Positions 11,557 to 22,556 of a stretch of DNA of 64,000 bases are shown one piece after another. This DNA comes from Cladorrhinum sp. PSN259 (taxonomy: Eukaryota; Ascomycota; Sordariomycetes; Sordariales; Podosporaceae): positions 186,001 to 250,000 of the forward strand of contig MU867078.1 of assembly GCA_033725935.1 (NCBI GenBank), read 5' to 3'. Each line of letters opens with the position of its first letter. Within the stretch, counting starts at the first letter, position 1. The position numbers and the translations under genes are program-made. The notes beneath the pieces are model-generated. The model did not search any database, was not told the origin of the DNA, and was given only the letters and a program-made list of their open reading frames with translations.

Positions 11557-14500
11557 GGTGTTTGTTTGTGTGTGTGTGTGTGGTTATGGTGTGTTACGCA
11601 AAGATCAACTGGGGAAATCAAGGCAAGAAATTACTGCCATTGCAAGCAAAAAAAAATAGAGATTCGCCATACGGCCCATACCTAACCTCCTCGGGGTGGT
11701 GTAGCCGTTTGTGGGTGAATTACCTTGGCATTGAGGGGAGAATTGTTACAGCTTGGGCAAATGGTTTTCCCGCAGAAATTCAAATGCACCGACCAGCCGG
11801 TTACCAAATGTGGTGCCCGGGAGGAGGATGTGATTGATGTGGGTTAGGGTTCATGATGCTTAGAAGTTCTTTGCATTTGTTGTCGTTGTAAACTTCAAAT
11901 GCTGTTTTCTCAACAACAAACATCCACCAATGGAAAACTCACTCTTTTTGTGGAACATCACGATGGATTCCAATAGAGCACACGGAACTGCGGAGAGAGT
12001 CAATCAGGAAGTAGTTCTTGCCGTAGACAGCAGTCTGGTCTGCAGATCCAGTCTGCACTTTCCTCACCAAACATCGAAACACTGTGCATGATTGATCATT
12101 GAATCGGCCCGTCATCAGCAAATCATCAGCCATCGTCGGCCGTAGGCAGGCGTTGCTGTTTCTTCTTTTTGGCTTCTTTTCTCAGCCTCCCTCTGCCGTC
12201 TTCCCTCTTTTGTCTCGCGCTCCGGTCAGCCTGCAGGATGGATAAGGCTGTCTCACAACCATTCCCTCGGGTCGATGTGAGGCTTAAGGACGGTCGGGAG
12301 TTCTCACGGCTTACCCTGCAGAGTATGGCTCCAGGCCGCCACCAACACCACCTGGAACATCCCGTCCCTCCTTCGGCTGTTTCTCTTCTATCAGAAGATT
12401 TTTGATCTGCACAAAGTAATTACATAACTAACTGACAAATTCAGTGTTACATCTTTTTTCTGCTGGGAGTCAAGGCGTCATCGACACACTCTTCCACAAG
12501 CAGCTTATCTCTCACTTTTCAACATACAACCACAGAATAGCCCGTTTTGGGGCAGTTTGCATGTCAGCTCCGAGTACGGGGACGGGACGGGAAACCTTCA
12601 TCACCAAACACCGAACAACAGGAGGTTCTCGTCGACTGTGGCGGTGTGATGAGCGTGTAACCACGGCCACTCCTGACTGGCCTGACAGTCATGACAGGGA
12701 GCAGCAGGAACCCGACATCGGTCCGTTCACAGGATTGGCCCGACGGAGGCCGTAGAAGGGAGCTCCCGCTTCCGATGGTTACTCGGACATGTTTTCTAGG
12801 CCGCATCTCGTACGACCGTGACGGCTTTGATTGGACGTAGGATGGCTTTCTGGAAATGTTCTTACAGTACCCGAACATTCAGTTATGGACATGTCGGGCT
12901 AGCTGTTGTGTTCCCACACAACTGCTATTTGAGATGCCATGATTTACAAGAGAGGGGTTGTCAATGAAGGTGCCACCATCCCAGGCCAAAGTGGGCAATC
13001 CGCAAGATTATTATTTTATTTTTTCATTATCGCAGAGTTGCATTTTTCTCAGGCGAGAAAAAAAAGCAGTCGCAGGTGACCCAGATTTTCATCAATCACG
13101 ATCGGGTAGATCCGGGCAACCAACAGGAAAAAAGTTGGATATCTCCCTTGAGTGAGTCGAGTCGAATCTCTTCATCTTCCCCCCACGCCCCGATAGTGAT
13201 TAGTTCGCATTGCAGGTCCTGCGGGTGCAGGACGAGTTACCATTTTCCCTCTTCCGGAGCTTGATTGAGGGCATCGTGAGGTTGGGCTCATGCAGCATGC
13301 GTCGGCTGCACTGCAACCGCAGTCCATGCACCTTTGCACCGTTGCACCACCAGGGTCCTCGGTGTTCTGGTAGGCTCGTGAGAGACATGGTCTGCGGCGC
13401 TAGTTGGGAGCTGCTGATGCTGCCGCTCTTGATCCTGAAGCCTTCGAGCATTTTTATCGGATGCTGGACATTGGCGTTTACGACAACAAGAGATACGTAC
13501 TCGGACTGACTTTTGTGAAACATGTGGGAGGGGGAAGAGGATCTCCATCAAGCCTCTTGGCACAATTACGGCAACCTGAGGGGACCATGCACATGCAAGA
13601 GCAGACGTCACCTCTACCGGTACCACTCTGCCACTCTACATAGGTACAGGGGGTGGCCGGAGCCAACGGAACCACACGGAGCAAGCAAGCTCTGCTGTCC
13701 TGTGGCTCTGACAACGACCCTGAAGGCCGAGAACCCCTCACAAAAGATTGAGGTGGTGATCACCCCGCAGTTTCCAGGCTGTGGTAGGACGCGGAACAGA
13801 TTGCGAGGGTGACGCCTGATGGAACCGTGACGGGATCTCACGAAAGGAAACTGAAAACCAAGACATGGCTCGGGTGGCATTTCAGCTGACCGAAAGACAG
13901 AGCGGTGTGCTTCTGTTGTGTCAAGGTCAACGAGACACACGAGATGCAGCCCTCTGGACGCCTTTGCGCGCGCGCCCGTCCGTCCCCTCCTCGGCCGGCT
14001 GATCGCAAGAATTGAGCGGCTGCCGACAAACCCGGGATGACGCCCAGCGCCCGGGGCTGAGCCCAGAGCGGACTTTGTGGCTGTCTGAACGCGTGTTAAG
14101 AAAGGAAGGAGGAAGACGAGACACTGATCTTACTCGAATGGTAAGCAGTTCACATACCTAGGCGAGCTGCAATATCAGCGGCCACCTTGGAGGAGCGAGC
14201 CAACGGCACAATCCAAGTATGGACTTCCGAATCCAGCGGCGTGCCTTAACGCTGTTTCTGCAGGCACCTAAACATGTCCATCGGCGGCATCGGCAAAACG
14301 GCTTTTGCAAGAGAGCCGTTGCGCGATGCTATGCATTGTCGTCGGGCAAACGAAGATCATATTAGTGGGACGACGTTGAGGTCTGAGCTGGCGGCTCAGG
14401 GTTGCTCTTTTGCAAGCACTCCTCACCTAGAGTCACAGTGAGAGGGGCTCCATCTTGACTCTGGTTGGTCCTTGTCGCCGGCTGCTCGGCTTGTCCCCTG

Positions 14501-15588
14501 GCTTCCCTTCCCTTGAACTTGCCCTGGCTGCGGTAGACGAGGCGGACGAAACAAAAGTGTCCATGGCAAAGGTCTCATCAGCAAGTGATATCATGGCCTT
14601 GATGGTTTCCACCATTGGTGGCATTTCTCTCTCTTCTTTTATCTGATTTTCAAGACGAGCCAATTTCGTGTGAGTGTGTGCCAGAGATGATTTTTTTGGG
14701 AATGCCTCATGACCTCCTTTTCTGTTCCTATTCTAGTGGCACACCACTGCCGAACTATCCGTTGATTCCGCAATCCTTATTTCGTTCATCCATGTTGTTT
14801 CGAATTTTATGATTTCTGTTTTCATTTTCTTGCGGTAGGTGGACGCCTTGTTGTGTTTGCCGCTCCACAACAAAAAAAAGGTTCGGGTCACTCGTTTGGG
14901 TCATTCCTTGGCCTCCTTGGCTCTTTTTTTGTGAAATGTGGGGCAACTCAAGTCAATCTGGGGGGAAACCTCTACGCTCTACTGGTCAAAATTCCCACCG
15001 GTGTGGGTATTGAACAACGCGTAGCTTTAATTGAACTTTTTGCTCGTTCTCCTTTTTCATAATGTCATCGTCATGGATGCGGGGAGTCTGTCAGTCAGCC
15101 AGTCAATCAGTCAGGTACGCAGGTACATCGGTCTCATCTCCTCAAAGCACTCCCGATCAGTCAATTTGATGATTATTAGAGTTCACGCTTGTGTCCAAGA
15201 CATTTCTTCGAGGTATGCACGACCTGCTGGGTACTCGGGCAAGGCCCTGGCGTTGCATTGAACAAAGCAAGAAGGCACCATGCAAGTGCAGGTACCTTTC
15301 GAGTTACCATTCCCGATTCATCGAGTTTCTGGTTCCTCAGTCATCAATGTTCGAATCCATCCTCATCATCCATCCAAACCCCCACCACCCCGGTCACATC
15401 CATTCTTTGCCGCAGACCTTCAACATCAAAAATAACATATAAGGCCCCCCATTCAAACCCACTCCCCCCTCTCCTCTCATTCTGTCTTCATCATATCACA
15501 TCAGACTCGTCACAAATCACTATCCATCCACATCTCTCTTCACTGTCTCAAGCACCCCAACTTTATCCCTCCCAAATCTACTTTCACA
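11557..15588. other. Long gene-poor region with coding-like fragments
   Basis: About 4 kb with no complete gene. A GT microsatellite lies just upstream of the 117-aa gene (about 11560-11585). Between 13.39 and 14.66 kb there are short stretches with protein-like codon use, including one with a Walker-A-like GGIGKT at 14275-14443; these look like relics rather than genes. The last 150 bp are the promoter and pyrimidine-rich leader of the cysteine-rich microprotein. Confidence 0.55.
15438..15442 (+). promoter_or_regulatory. TATA box of the cysteine-rich microprotein gene
   Basis: CATATAAGG lies 151 bp upstream of the ATG at 15589. It is followed by a C/T-rich stretch and a CA-rich leader ending in TTTCACAATGG, the pattern seen in front of strongly expressed filamentous-fungal genes. 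The element is seen directly; strong expression is inferred. Confidence 0.6.
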
Positions 15589-15711
15589 ATGGCCGTCAAG
15601 GAGTTCCAAGAGCCCGTCAACCACTGCTGCATTTCTTGCTGCAAGGCCATCGACTACGGCACTCACGATTACTGCCCCAGTGGCTCGCACTGCAACGACT
15701 GCCCATACTGA
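15589..15711 (+). CDS. 40-aa cysteine-rich microprotein
   Basis: A single-exon frame of 40 codons with an ideal Kozak context (TTTCACAATGGCC), a TATA box 151 bp upstream and a TGA stop. Seven of 40 residues are Cys, in the order CCISCC (13-18), then Cys29, then CNDC (35-38), ending in PY. There is no signal peptide: the N-terminus MAVKEFQEPVNH is polar, so it is probably cytosolic. The C-x2-C and CC-x2-CC spacings would suit metal binding, but they do not match the fungal copper metallothionein pattern I know. It sits alone, about 4 kb from the nearest gene on each side. No function is assigned; a structural, metal-binding or palmitoylated role is speculation. Confidence 0.7.
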   Translation: MAVKEFQEPVNHCCISCCKAIDYGTHDYCPSGSHCNDCPY

Positions 15712-18700
15712 GGCACTTCCCAACCCAAATGAGCGGCCTGCAGCAATGCATATACGCACATACATATGCAAGCCAGTCTCCATACATACCCACCTACCAC
15801 GAAAAAGCTCTGGAGATAGCCGATCGATGGCATCTGCCATGATCGACTCAATCTTCTTCCCCTCATCCTCTGGGCCACTGTCTTGTCCAATGGACGGACT
15901 ACACACCACATCTTGATCAAAAAACGCCACGCTCGTTTCAATCCTTTCTCGGCTCTTTGTCTGGATTGGATGGTTTTGATGATCCCGGTGTCTCCTTTTT
16001 TTTTTTTTGGTTCCTCTGATGGAGGGTGGCATGCATTTCCTTTTGGTTGCCAGTTGCCCCGCATGCAAGGCTGAATTAACTTGCATCCTGCACCTTACAT
16101 TGGTTCCGTGCATCCCAACGCTGCGGGCGGGCAACTCAATAACCAGCCAGATGTGAGGTGGGAATGGACTTCCGGTCTCAAAAAAGGACGTTGCCTTTTT
16201 CCCCCTCGGCCGGTCAACCTGACTTGGCATGTACTTTCATTTTTTGTATGGTTTGGATTTGCTTGGCGGCTTTCACTGTTGGTATTATGTACACATGGAG
16301 TTGGGATTAGTTTTCCTTTGGGATTTGGAATCTTTGTTTTGGATGGGTGGCATAGGATGGGAGTTTTTTGGTTTTTGGTTTTATCAGGGACTCTGGCGTT
16401 TCTCTCTCTTTCTCTCTGTCTCTTTTCTCGCAAACTGGCGGCTTTGCCCTGAATCTTTTTGCAGATATACCCCCTCATACTTTTTGGCTATTAGTTATGT
16501 AGCTCGGCGTTTCCTGAAATGGGAATTTGTCTCTGTTTCAATGTCACATTGCACAATGTCACACAATATGGATTTTCATATATGGATGTGAATACATGAA
16601 GTGTACATTGCAGCAGTTGATTTGTCATGTGGACATTTCTTTTCGGCCCCATAACGTGCAAAGGGGACCTTGATATCGATCGACCATTATCGAACGATTA
16701 TCTGATATCCACTTGTTTATTTTTGAAGTTTGGCACGTATCGGGGTTTATTAAGATAGACCAAATCAACAATGATGAGCCTTGGGGATTACGGCCCCCCT
16801 TGTTCTTTTTTAATCACAGCCCCCTAGTCCATGATTACATGGATGGTTACAATGCAAGTACCCTGTCGATTGTTTGGGGTCCATACCAGACCGACAACCA
16901 TCGATGGAGTGGAAGATGGATCGTAACCAAACAGACAGGCACACAGACACCAGGGATCCCCAGAAAAAAAAGGTGGGATGGCGGCCGCTCCCTACCTAGC
17001 ATACACTATCCCGTACATACGGTAGCATTAAACAATTGCCAGCAAAGCAATATATAATTCCTGCAGCCCAAATACCGACCTTTTTTTCACATCTCGCCCC
17101 CTTTGGCCCCCTCTCCAGAACCTCGTTAATGCATCAAAAACCATAAACAGAAATCCGTCCCGATGAGAAACAGCACAGTACGGTACCGCAAGTGAATACA
17201 TTAATACAACCCTGCATTATGGATCCATCGATATCTGTCTGGGGTCAAGTCCCTTCGGTTTCCCTACATAATTATCTTATTCCCATGATATCCGTAACCT
17301 GCCATTCGGGTTGATGTCTGGCGTCTGTGCGGCATTGCGTCTCCTGCTTGTATAATTTCACTGATGTGCAGTTTGCAAACCATTGGCTTTTTGCTCATGA
17401 TTATCAGACTGATGAATTGAAGATTTGAGATGATTTCACAATGGGGGTGGTCAGAACCGAGAATCGACACAGAGTTGACGTGTCCAACACTCCCTTGACC
17501 CTTGTACACTATGTAATCTGCAATCCGTATCGAGAACCCTGGTTACATTTTCCCCCCATGTTGAAGCCGTTGAAGAAGGTTCAGGGGTTTGACTCCATCG
17601 TTCGTTGAAACCTGAACTCACGGACTTCAGAACGCACACCACAAATGAACTTTTGCAGTAGTGCGATTTTATTCTCTGTTTAAATATTGTTTACCTGCAG
17701 TACTTACAGTAACTAGTGTGTGTAACGTCATGTATGAAAGTGGGTAGCTTGGTGAGAATCTACCCCTGATTAATAGTGTAGATACAGGGTGTGCTGGGAT
17801 GATACGTACTGCATGGATATGGATTGTATGCATGTGGTCGTAAAGGGTTGTTCATCAATCTCTTGGTATGTATGAAGATATCCCAAAAGGGAGAGAAGGG
17901 GTCAATGTTGACCATGTTACACAGTTGTGCAAGTGCTCATAAAAAAGAATTATGCCGTTATCACCATGCATCAATGGCATATACCTTAGATAGTCCCCCG
18001 ACTCGGACCCCCAACAAGTTCAACTAAACCTGTAGTAACAACCAAGATACCGTACCCGAACCTTCCGAATGACATGGCCTCTCACCCCTGTCATCTTACC
18101 AACTTTCTTTCCCACCAACATGCTTATCTACATTCACACTAACGGCGGTCCACTGGCAGCACGAAGGCAACACCAGTACCGAATTCCTTGAATCAACAAA
18201 CATCAGACTATGTATCTTCGTCCCTCCTTATCGGCATTTCTCTCTCTCTTCTACTGCAAGTGAATCAAGTGGGGGGTGTCACATCATGTTCTTTTCAGAC
18301 TTGTCCTTTCCCATCTTTATATATTTATCCAGTACCACGTACACTAGTATAGTACATGTATGTAGAAAATCAATATCAAACGACACGCCATCGCATCAGC
18401 ATCATCATCATCAAGCTTTCTTCAAATTTCCTTTTTTTTTCCTTCTATTGAATATCACATCACATCACATCATCCGAGCAGCCGAGCACAACCGACAGAA
18501 ACAAAAGAAGTAAGTACACAACGAATTCCATACCAAACCTGTTCATCGAGCTGACGACAGAATTGTCAGAAAAACAGCCACTAGTGAAAGACTATCCATG
18601 TGAGTAACCTATTTAGTGAAAAAAACAGGAATTCAGGAACCACGCGGGAAAAACAGGTGAGTCATAAATCATCAGGGTGAGATAGAGAGAAACTTGAAGA

Positions 18701-19951
18701 GACAGAGCAGAAACAGAAAGGGTGCTCCGGTGACAGGGGAAGAAGAAAAAAATGATCGATCACATCACACAGAACCAGAGTCAGGGGACTGTAAGCACCG
18801 TACATACATAGCATGGATGGATGTAGTGTACACTAGATGTATGTAAGCTGATTGCCGGCAAGAAATAAACAAAACCATGGAATAGGATTCTGGGGGAAAG
18901 TGCGCCGTGGTGCAGTGTATGTAAGTGAGGTAGGACAAGAAAAAGGAAAGACCGAGTAGATCAGGGGAAGAAAAACCGAGCTCTGCTAGGCAACAGTTCT
19001 TGTCTTCTCTGGGAAAGGAGTGGTGTGCAGTCGATCTACATACATGACACACACACACACACAGACCTAGTCAGCCCTGTTTTGTATCACTCACTTCAGA
19101 AGGGGAACTCAGCTGGTTAATGAATATTTTTTATACAGGCATTATGATAAGATTATTACACAAAATTATATATAGCAACCGGTAAAATATACAGAGAAAC
19201 ACCAAACTCCATGTCCCCGTCCCATTAACCCCCAAAAACCCAAATTATGGGATCCCCACACGATAATAAAACAACCAAGTCATCCACTGCCCCTCCGAAA
19301 CGAAAAAAGCACATGTCGATCATGCAATGCGCGCCAATTCCAGCAAAAGAAATGAGCTGAAAATGCCCGATAATGACGATCAGAGAAAAGGATGCAAGCC
19401 ACCCTTCGACACCACTTCCTTCGTCTGCCTCGCTTCCACTTCCCCCGCATTTCTCCCCCCATACCTGAAGGAGACAAAGCGCCGAGTCTCAGAAACAGCA
19501 GCCAGGTTTTTTTTTTTTCAGAACTCTGACACACACATGGCTGACAGCACCGTCCGTCTCTGCCACATGCTTGCTGATTTGATGGTGGTGTCTGCTCACC
19601 ACACCCTCTTTTCTAATCCCCTCAAAAAACACGCAGCAGACACGGAGACTGAATGCCGAAAACACCAATCCACCCAACATCCCATTGCGCTGGATATGCC
19701 AAGTGACGCAAGAATGGTCTGATTTTTTTGGGTTCTCCTTTCCCGTCTCTTCCCTAGACCGCCTCATTCCTGGGCAAGAACCTCCCAAGAGACCCAAGGC
19801 CATGGCATCCTGCCCTGTGACACATGCAAATCATCGAGCCCCAAAATGTCTTAGAGAACACTTCTCACCACACACCCATCCATCCCCAAACGATACACCC
19901 CCAAGTATTACAACCACCTCACACTGCTCACCACACCATCAATGTACCGCC
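15712..19951. other. Long non-coding region downstream of the microprotein
   Basis: About 4.2 kb to the EXO70 stop codon. The first several hundred bases probably include the microprotein 3' UTR. T-rich and C-rich tracts and a few mid-length open frames occur on both strands, without family resemblance. A leader-like block with a good intron signature lies near 18.3-18.6 kb and is reported as a finding. Confidence 0.5.
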
Positions 19952-21898
19952 CTAATTATACATCCCCAAAAACACATTCGAAATCCCAGCCTTGTCCCAC
20001 CTGACATACTTGCCCTTCCCCTTATCAACCTCATGATACCGATCCCAAAACCGACAGTAGAGCGGCTCAATCATGTTCTGAATGTCCTTGGCAAACATCT
20101 GCCTCACCTCCTTCTCCATGCTGTAACCCTTGTGCTTGTTCACCATCTCGTCGAACGCAGCATTGAACGCGGTAAATTTACCCTTGATGTTCTCCTTGTC
20201 CTTTGAACTCAAACCCTTCAAGATGGAACTAGAGTCGATCGATGGGCCCTGTCCCGTAGAGGTAGGTCGTCCTGAAGGTCCAGTCCTAGAAGTATGGATC
20301 GAGTCCATGAGGTGGAAAGAAATTTCCTTGCACGAGTCTGTGTAGAGGGCCGTAGCCTTCTTTCTCCAGGTTTCCAAAACTGCCAGACGACCGGAAAGTA
20401 AAGGAGCGAGCCCAGAGTTGAGAATGTTGCGTTCTATGATTGTGATACTGTTGGCCAAGAAAACGCCCATAACCGGTTTCTTCTGCAAGATCATGCGCGC
20501 TCGCCCATCCAAAGTGGCCAGCAACGCTTCAATCGTGTCGGTGCAATAGTGAGCAAAAATTTCCTTGCCGTCCGCGCCGACGTCAAAGGATGACAGGCTG
20601 GGTATCGTGTTGTTATCACGAGTGGAGGAAGATGATGAGGCTGCGGCTGATTTCCAGTTGCCATCACCCAAAGAAACCATGATACTTGAAATTGGTCGGA
20701 GAAATTCCACCATTGTTTGCAGGCGCTGCATAGTTTCTGACACAATGGGAATTGGCGCTCCGTCCAAGGGCAGGGTCTGAAGACTGTTGACTCGGCGCTT
20801 GGTGTCTTCTAAGAGTTCGGCAAGAGAGAGCTTTGCTGTCTCCCGGACTGGTTTCAATGAGCCGGCAAGGGCAGTCTTCAGTTCTCCTGTCCGTCGCTCG
20901 AGGTTATTGGAAAGACCGGAAATGATTTCCACGATCTCGTATGCGAGGTAACAATCCGTGCTCATGTGGGATTTGATGTGTCCGTTGAGCTCCCGCATAG
21001 TTCGTCCGAGCTCTACGAGACATGGATTGCATGTTGCTTGGAATACCGGCCCCCAATCTTCTCTTGTGAAGATGTTGCAGATGTTTTCGTATTCTGCGAC
21101 AAAGAGGCCTTCCATTGCTTGGGCGTACATGCCTATACCACTAGTGCCTGCTCGGTAAATAGCATCCGTGTTCTTCTTCTTCGCCGTGTTTGTGCTTGCC
21201 GTAGCCAAGTTTAACAGAGTGTTGGAGAGGTACTGCGACCTGATTTCGGCATATATCTTTGCTACTGGCGACTCCTGAGGTGCAGCCGCACCACTACTTT
21301 GTCGATGAACCCCAGAGACATATGAGTTCATCAGTCCCAGCTTGTTGAGCTTGTCCTGCGGCAGGGTAGGAAATGGTTTGTTCTTTGTGACGAAATGCAG
21401 CGGCTCTATTGATCTCGGGGTTTCGGTTTGTAATAGCTTGTCGAACGCATTCTCGAGCTTGGAGTTGCCTAGTTTGACCAGTTTCTGGAGCTCAGTAACG
21501 GTTTGTTGTGTAGATCTGAGGTTCGACGCTTTCATTTCGCTGAGTGCCTTGGTGAGGCGCTTAATTGAGGCGAGATAATTGGGAAGTCCAGCCTTGTCGG
21601 GACCCATCTGTATGATCTGCTCTTCGTCATTCTTGCTGTCTACAGGCCGGCGCAATCGCTCGATAGCTGCTATGACGGCATCGATGTTGCTGCCGAGTAT
21701 TTGGAGCTTTCTCGTCTCGCCATTAAGTGGCCCCGCGACTTCGCGCACGCTCTTTCCCGTCGCCTCCAGCCTTCCCAAGCATGCTTGGATCTTCTTGGTC
21801 AATTGCGTCGTCTTTTCGAGTCGCGAATTGAGCACGTCGACCTCGGCGCGGGCTTCCTCGTCGGCGGCCGCTCGCCCATTGGTGAGCCCGACAGCCAT
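19952..21898 (-). CDS. EXO70: Exocyst complex component EXO70
   Basis: A single exon of 648 aa starting at MAVGLTNGRAAADEEARAEV, the usual fungal EXO70 start, and ending at SNVFLGMYN. The N-terminal part is a coiled coil (LNSRLEKTTQLTKKIQACLGRLEATG). The rest is the helical rod of the family, with the C-terminal block MEKEVRQMFAKDIQNMIEPLYCRFWDRY close to the end. EXO70 tethers secretory vesicles to the plasma membrane at hyphal tips by binding PI(4,5)P2 and Rho-type GTPases. The frame stays open for 144 more codons upstream (an ATG at 22330), but that part is low-complexity and unlike the family, so I treat it as 5' UTR. The aminotransferase gene lies upstream on the same strand. Confidence 0.93.
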   Translation of the reverse strand: MAVGLTNGRAAADEEARAEVDVLNSRLEKTTQLTKKIQACLGRLEATGKSVREVAGPLNGETRKLQILGSNIDAVIAAIERLRRPVDSKNDEEQIIQMGPDKAGLPNYLASIKRLTKALSEMKASNLRSTQQTVTELQKLVKLGNSKLENAFDKLLQTETPRSIEPLHFVTKNKPFPTLPQDKLNKLGLMNSYVSGVHRQSSGAAAPQESPVAKIYAEIRSQYLSNTLLNLATASTNTAKKKNTDAIYRAGTSGIGMYAQAMEGLFVAEYENICNIFTREDWGPVFQATCNPCLVELGRTMRELNGHIKSHMSTDCYLAYEIVEIISGLSNNLERRTGELKTALAGSLKPVRETAKLSLAELLEDTKRRVNSLQTLPLDGAPIPIVSETMQRLQTMVEFLRPISSIMVSLGDGNWKSAAASSSSSTRDNNTIPSLSSFDVGADGKEIFAHYCTDTIEALLATLDGRARMILQKKPVMGVFLANSITIIERNILNSGLAPLLSGRLAVLETWRKKATALYTDSCKEISFHLMDSIHTSRTGPSGRPTSTGQGPSIDSSSILKGLSSKDKENIKGKFTAFNAAFDEMVNKHKGYSMEKEVRQMFAKDIQNMIEPLYCRFWDRYHEVDKGKGKYVRWDKAGISNVFLGMYN

Positions 21899-22556
21899 TC
21901 TCCGAACGGCTGCGCTCAAAACTGGGTCCGCTGATGTATACGTAGGTTGTTGTCGCTGGTGTTGTTTCCGTTGTCGGGGTTGTCGCGATGGTGATGTATC
22001 CAGTTTAAGGTTGGTTGACTGCAGTTGTAATGCCTCTAATGGGCCCCGCTGGGACCCCTGCTTGGCCTGCCACATCGCCGGAAGGCTGTCCCCTGCACCG
22101 ATTAACTGGTCTGTGCGGCAGTGCGAAGACCCCTGAAACTTGGCTAAAATTGGTTGAATGATCAACCTCCGGTTCATGAGTTGTGATGTAGAAGGAACAA
22201 CCTTGGAAACAGCGGTCTTGAACTTGAACTCAAGGTTTTGGAGGACTCGGATCGGAATCGATGGAAGGAGCTGCTGGGCCTTCGGATGGAATGTACGCAG
22301 AACAATGGACTGCTCGTCACAGTGTCTCATAACTACTTTCCCCTCACAAGCTTGAAAGTCCCCTTCCTAATTCGGCCACTCCCGTCATCAAAATCTTATC
22401 CGCACAACCTAGAGCATACAGCACACACACTTCTCGCTTCATTTTTGCACTTTCAAGCTCGCCAAGCGCAAGCACACCCGATTGGACATTCAGATTTGTC
22501 ATGTCTCGAACCTCACTCCATTTTCATTATGAGAACCTCATTCCAAACCGAGTCTC
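21899..22556. other. EXO70 5' region
   Basis: The 658 bp between the EXO70 ATG and the aminotransferase stop. Up to 22330 it stays open in the EXO70 frame, encoding a basic, Gln-rich stretch. The remainder is C/A-rich when read on the plus strand and probably holds the EXO70 promoter and the aminotransferase 3' end. Confidence 0.5.

Noticed and set aside
15189..15842. 217-codon plus-strand frame overlapping the cysteine-rich microprotein
   Set aside because: It begins upstream of the TATA box and is made of Ser/Pro/His translations of C/T-rich promoter and leader DNA; the 40-codon frame has the proper start context instead.
15520..16230. 236-codon minus-strand frame opposite the microprotein
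   Set aside because: Antisense to the leader and the microprotein, with no family resemblance; an artefact of C/T-rich sequence.
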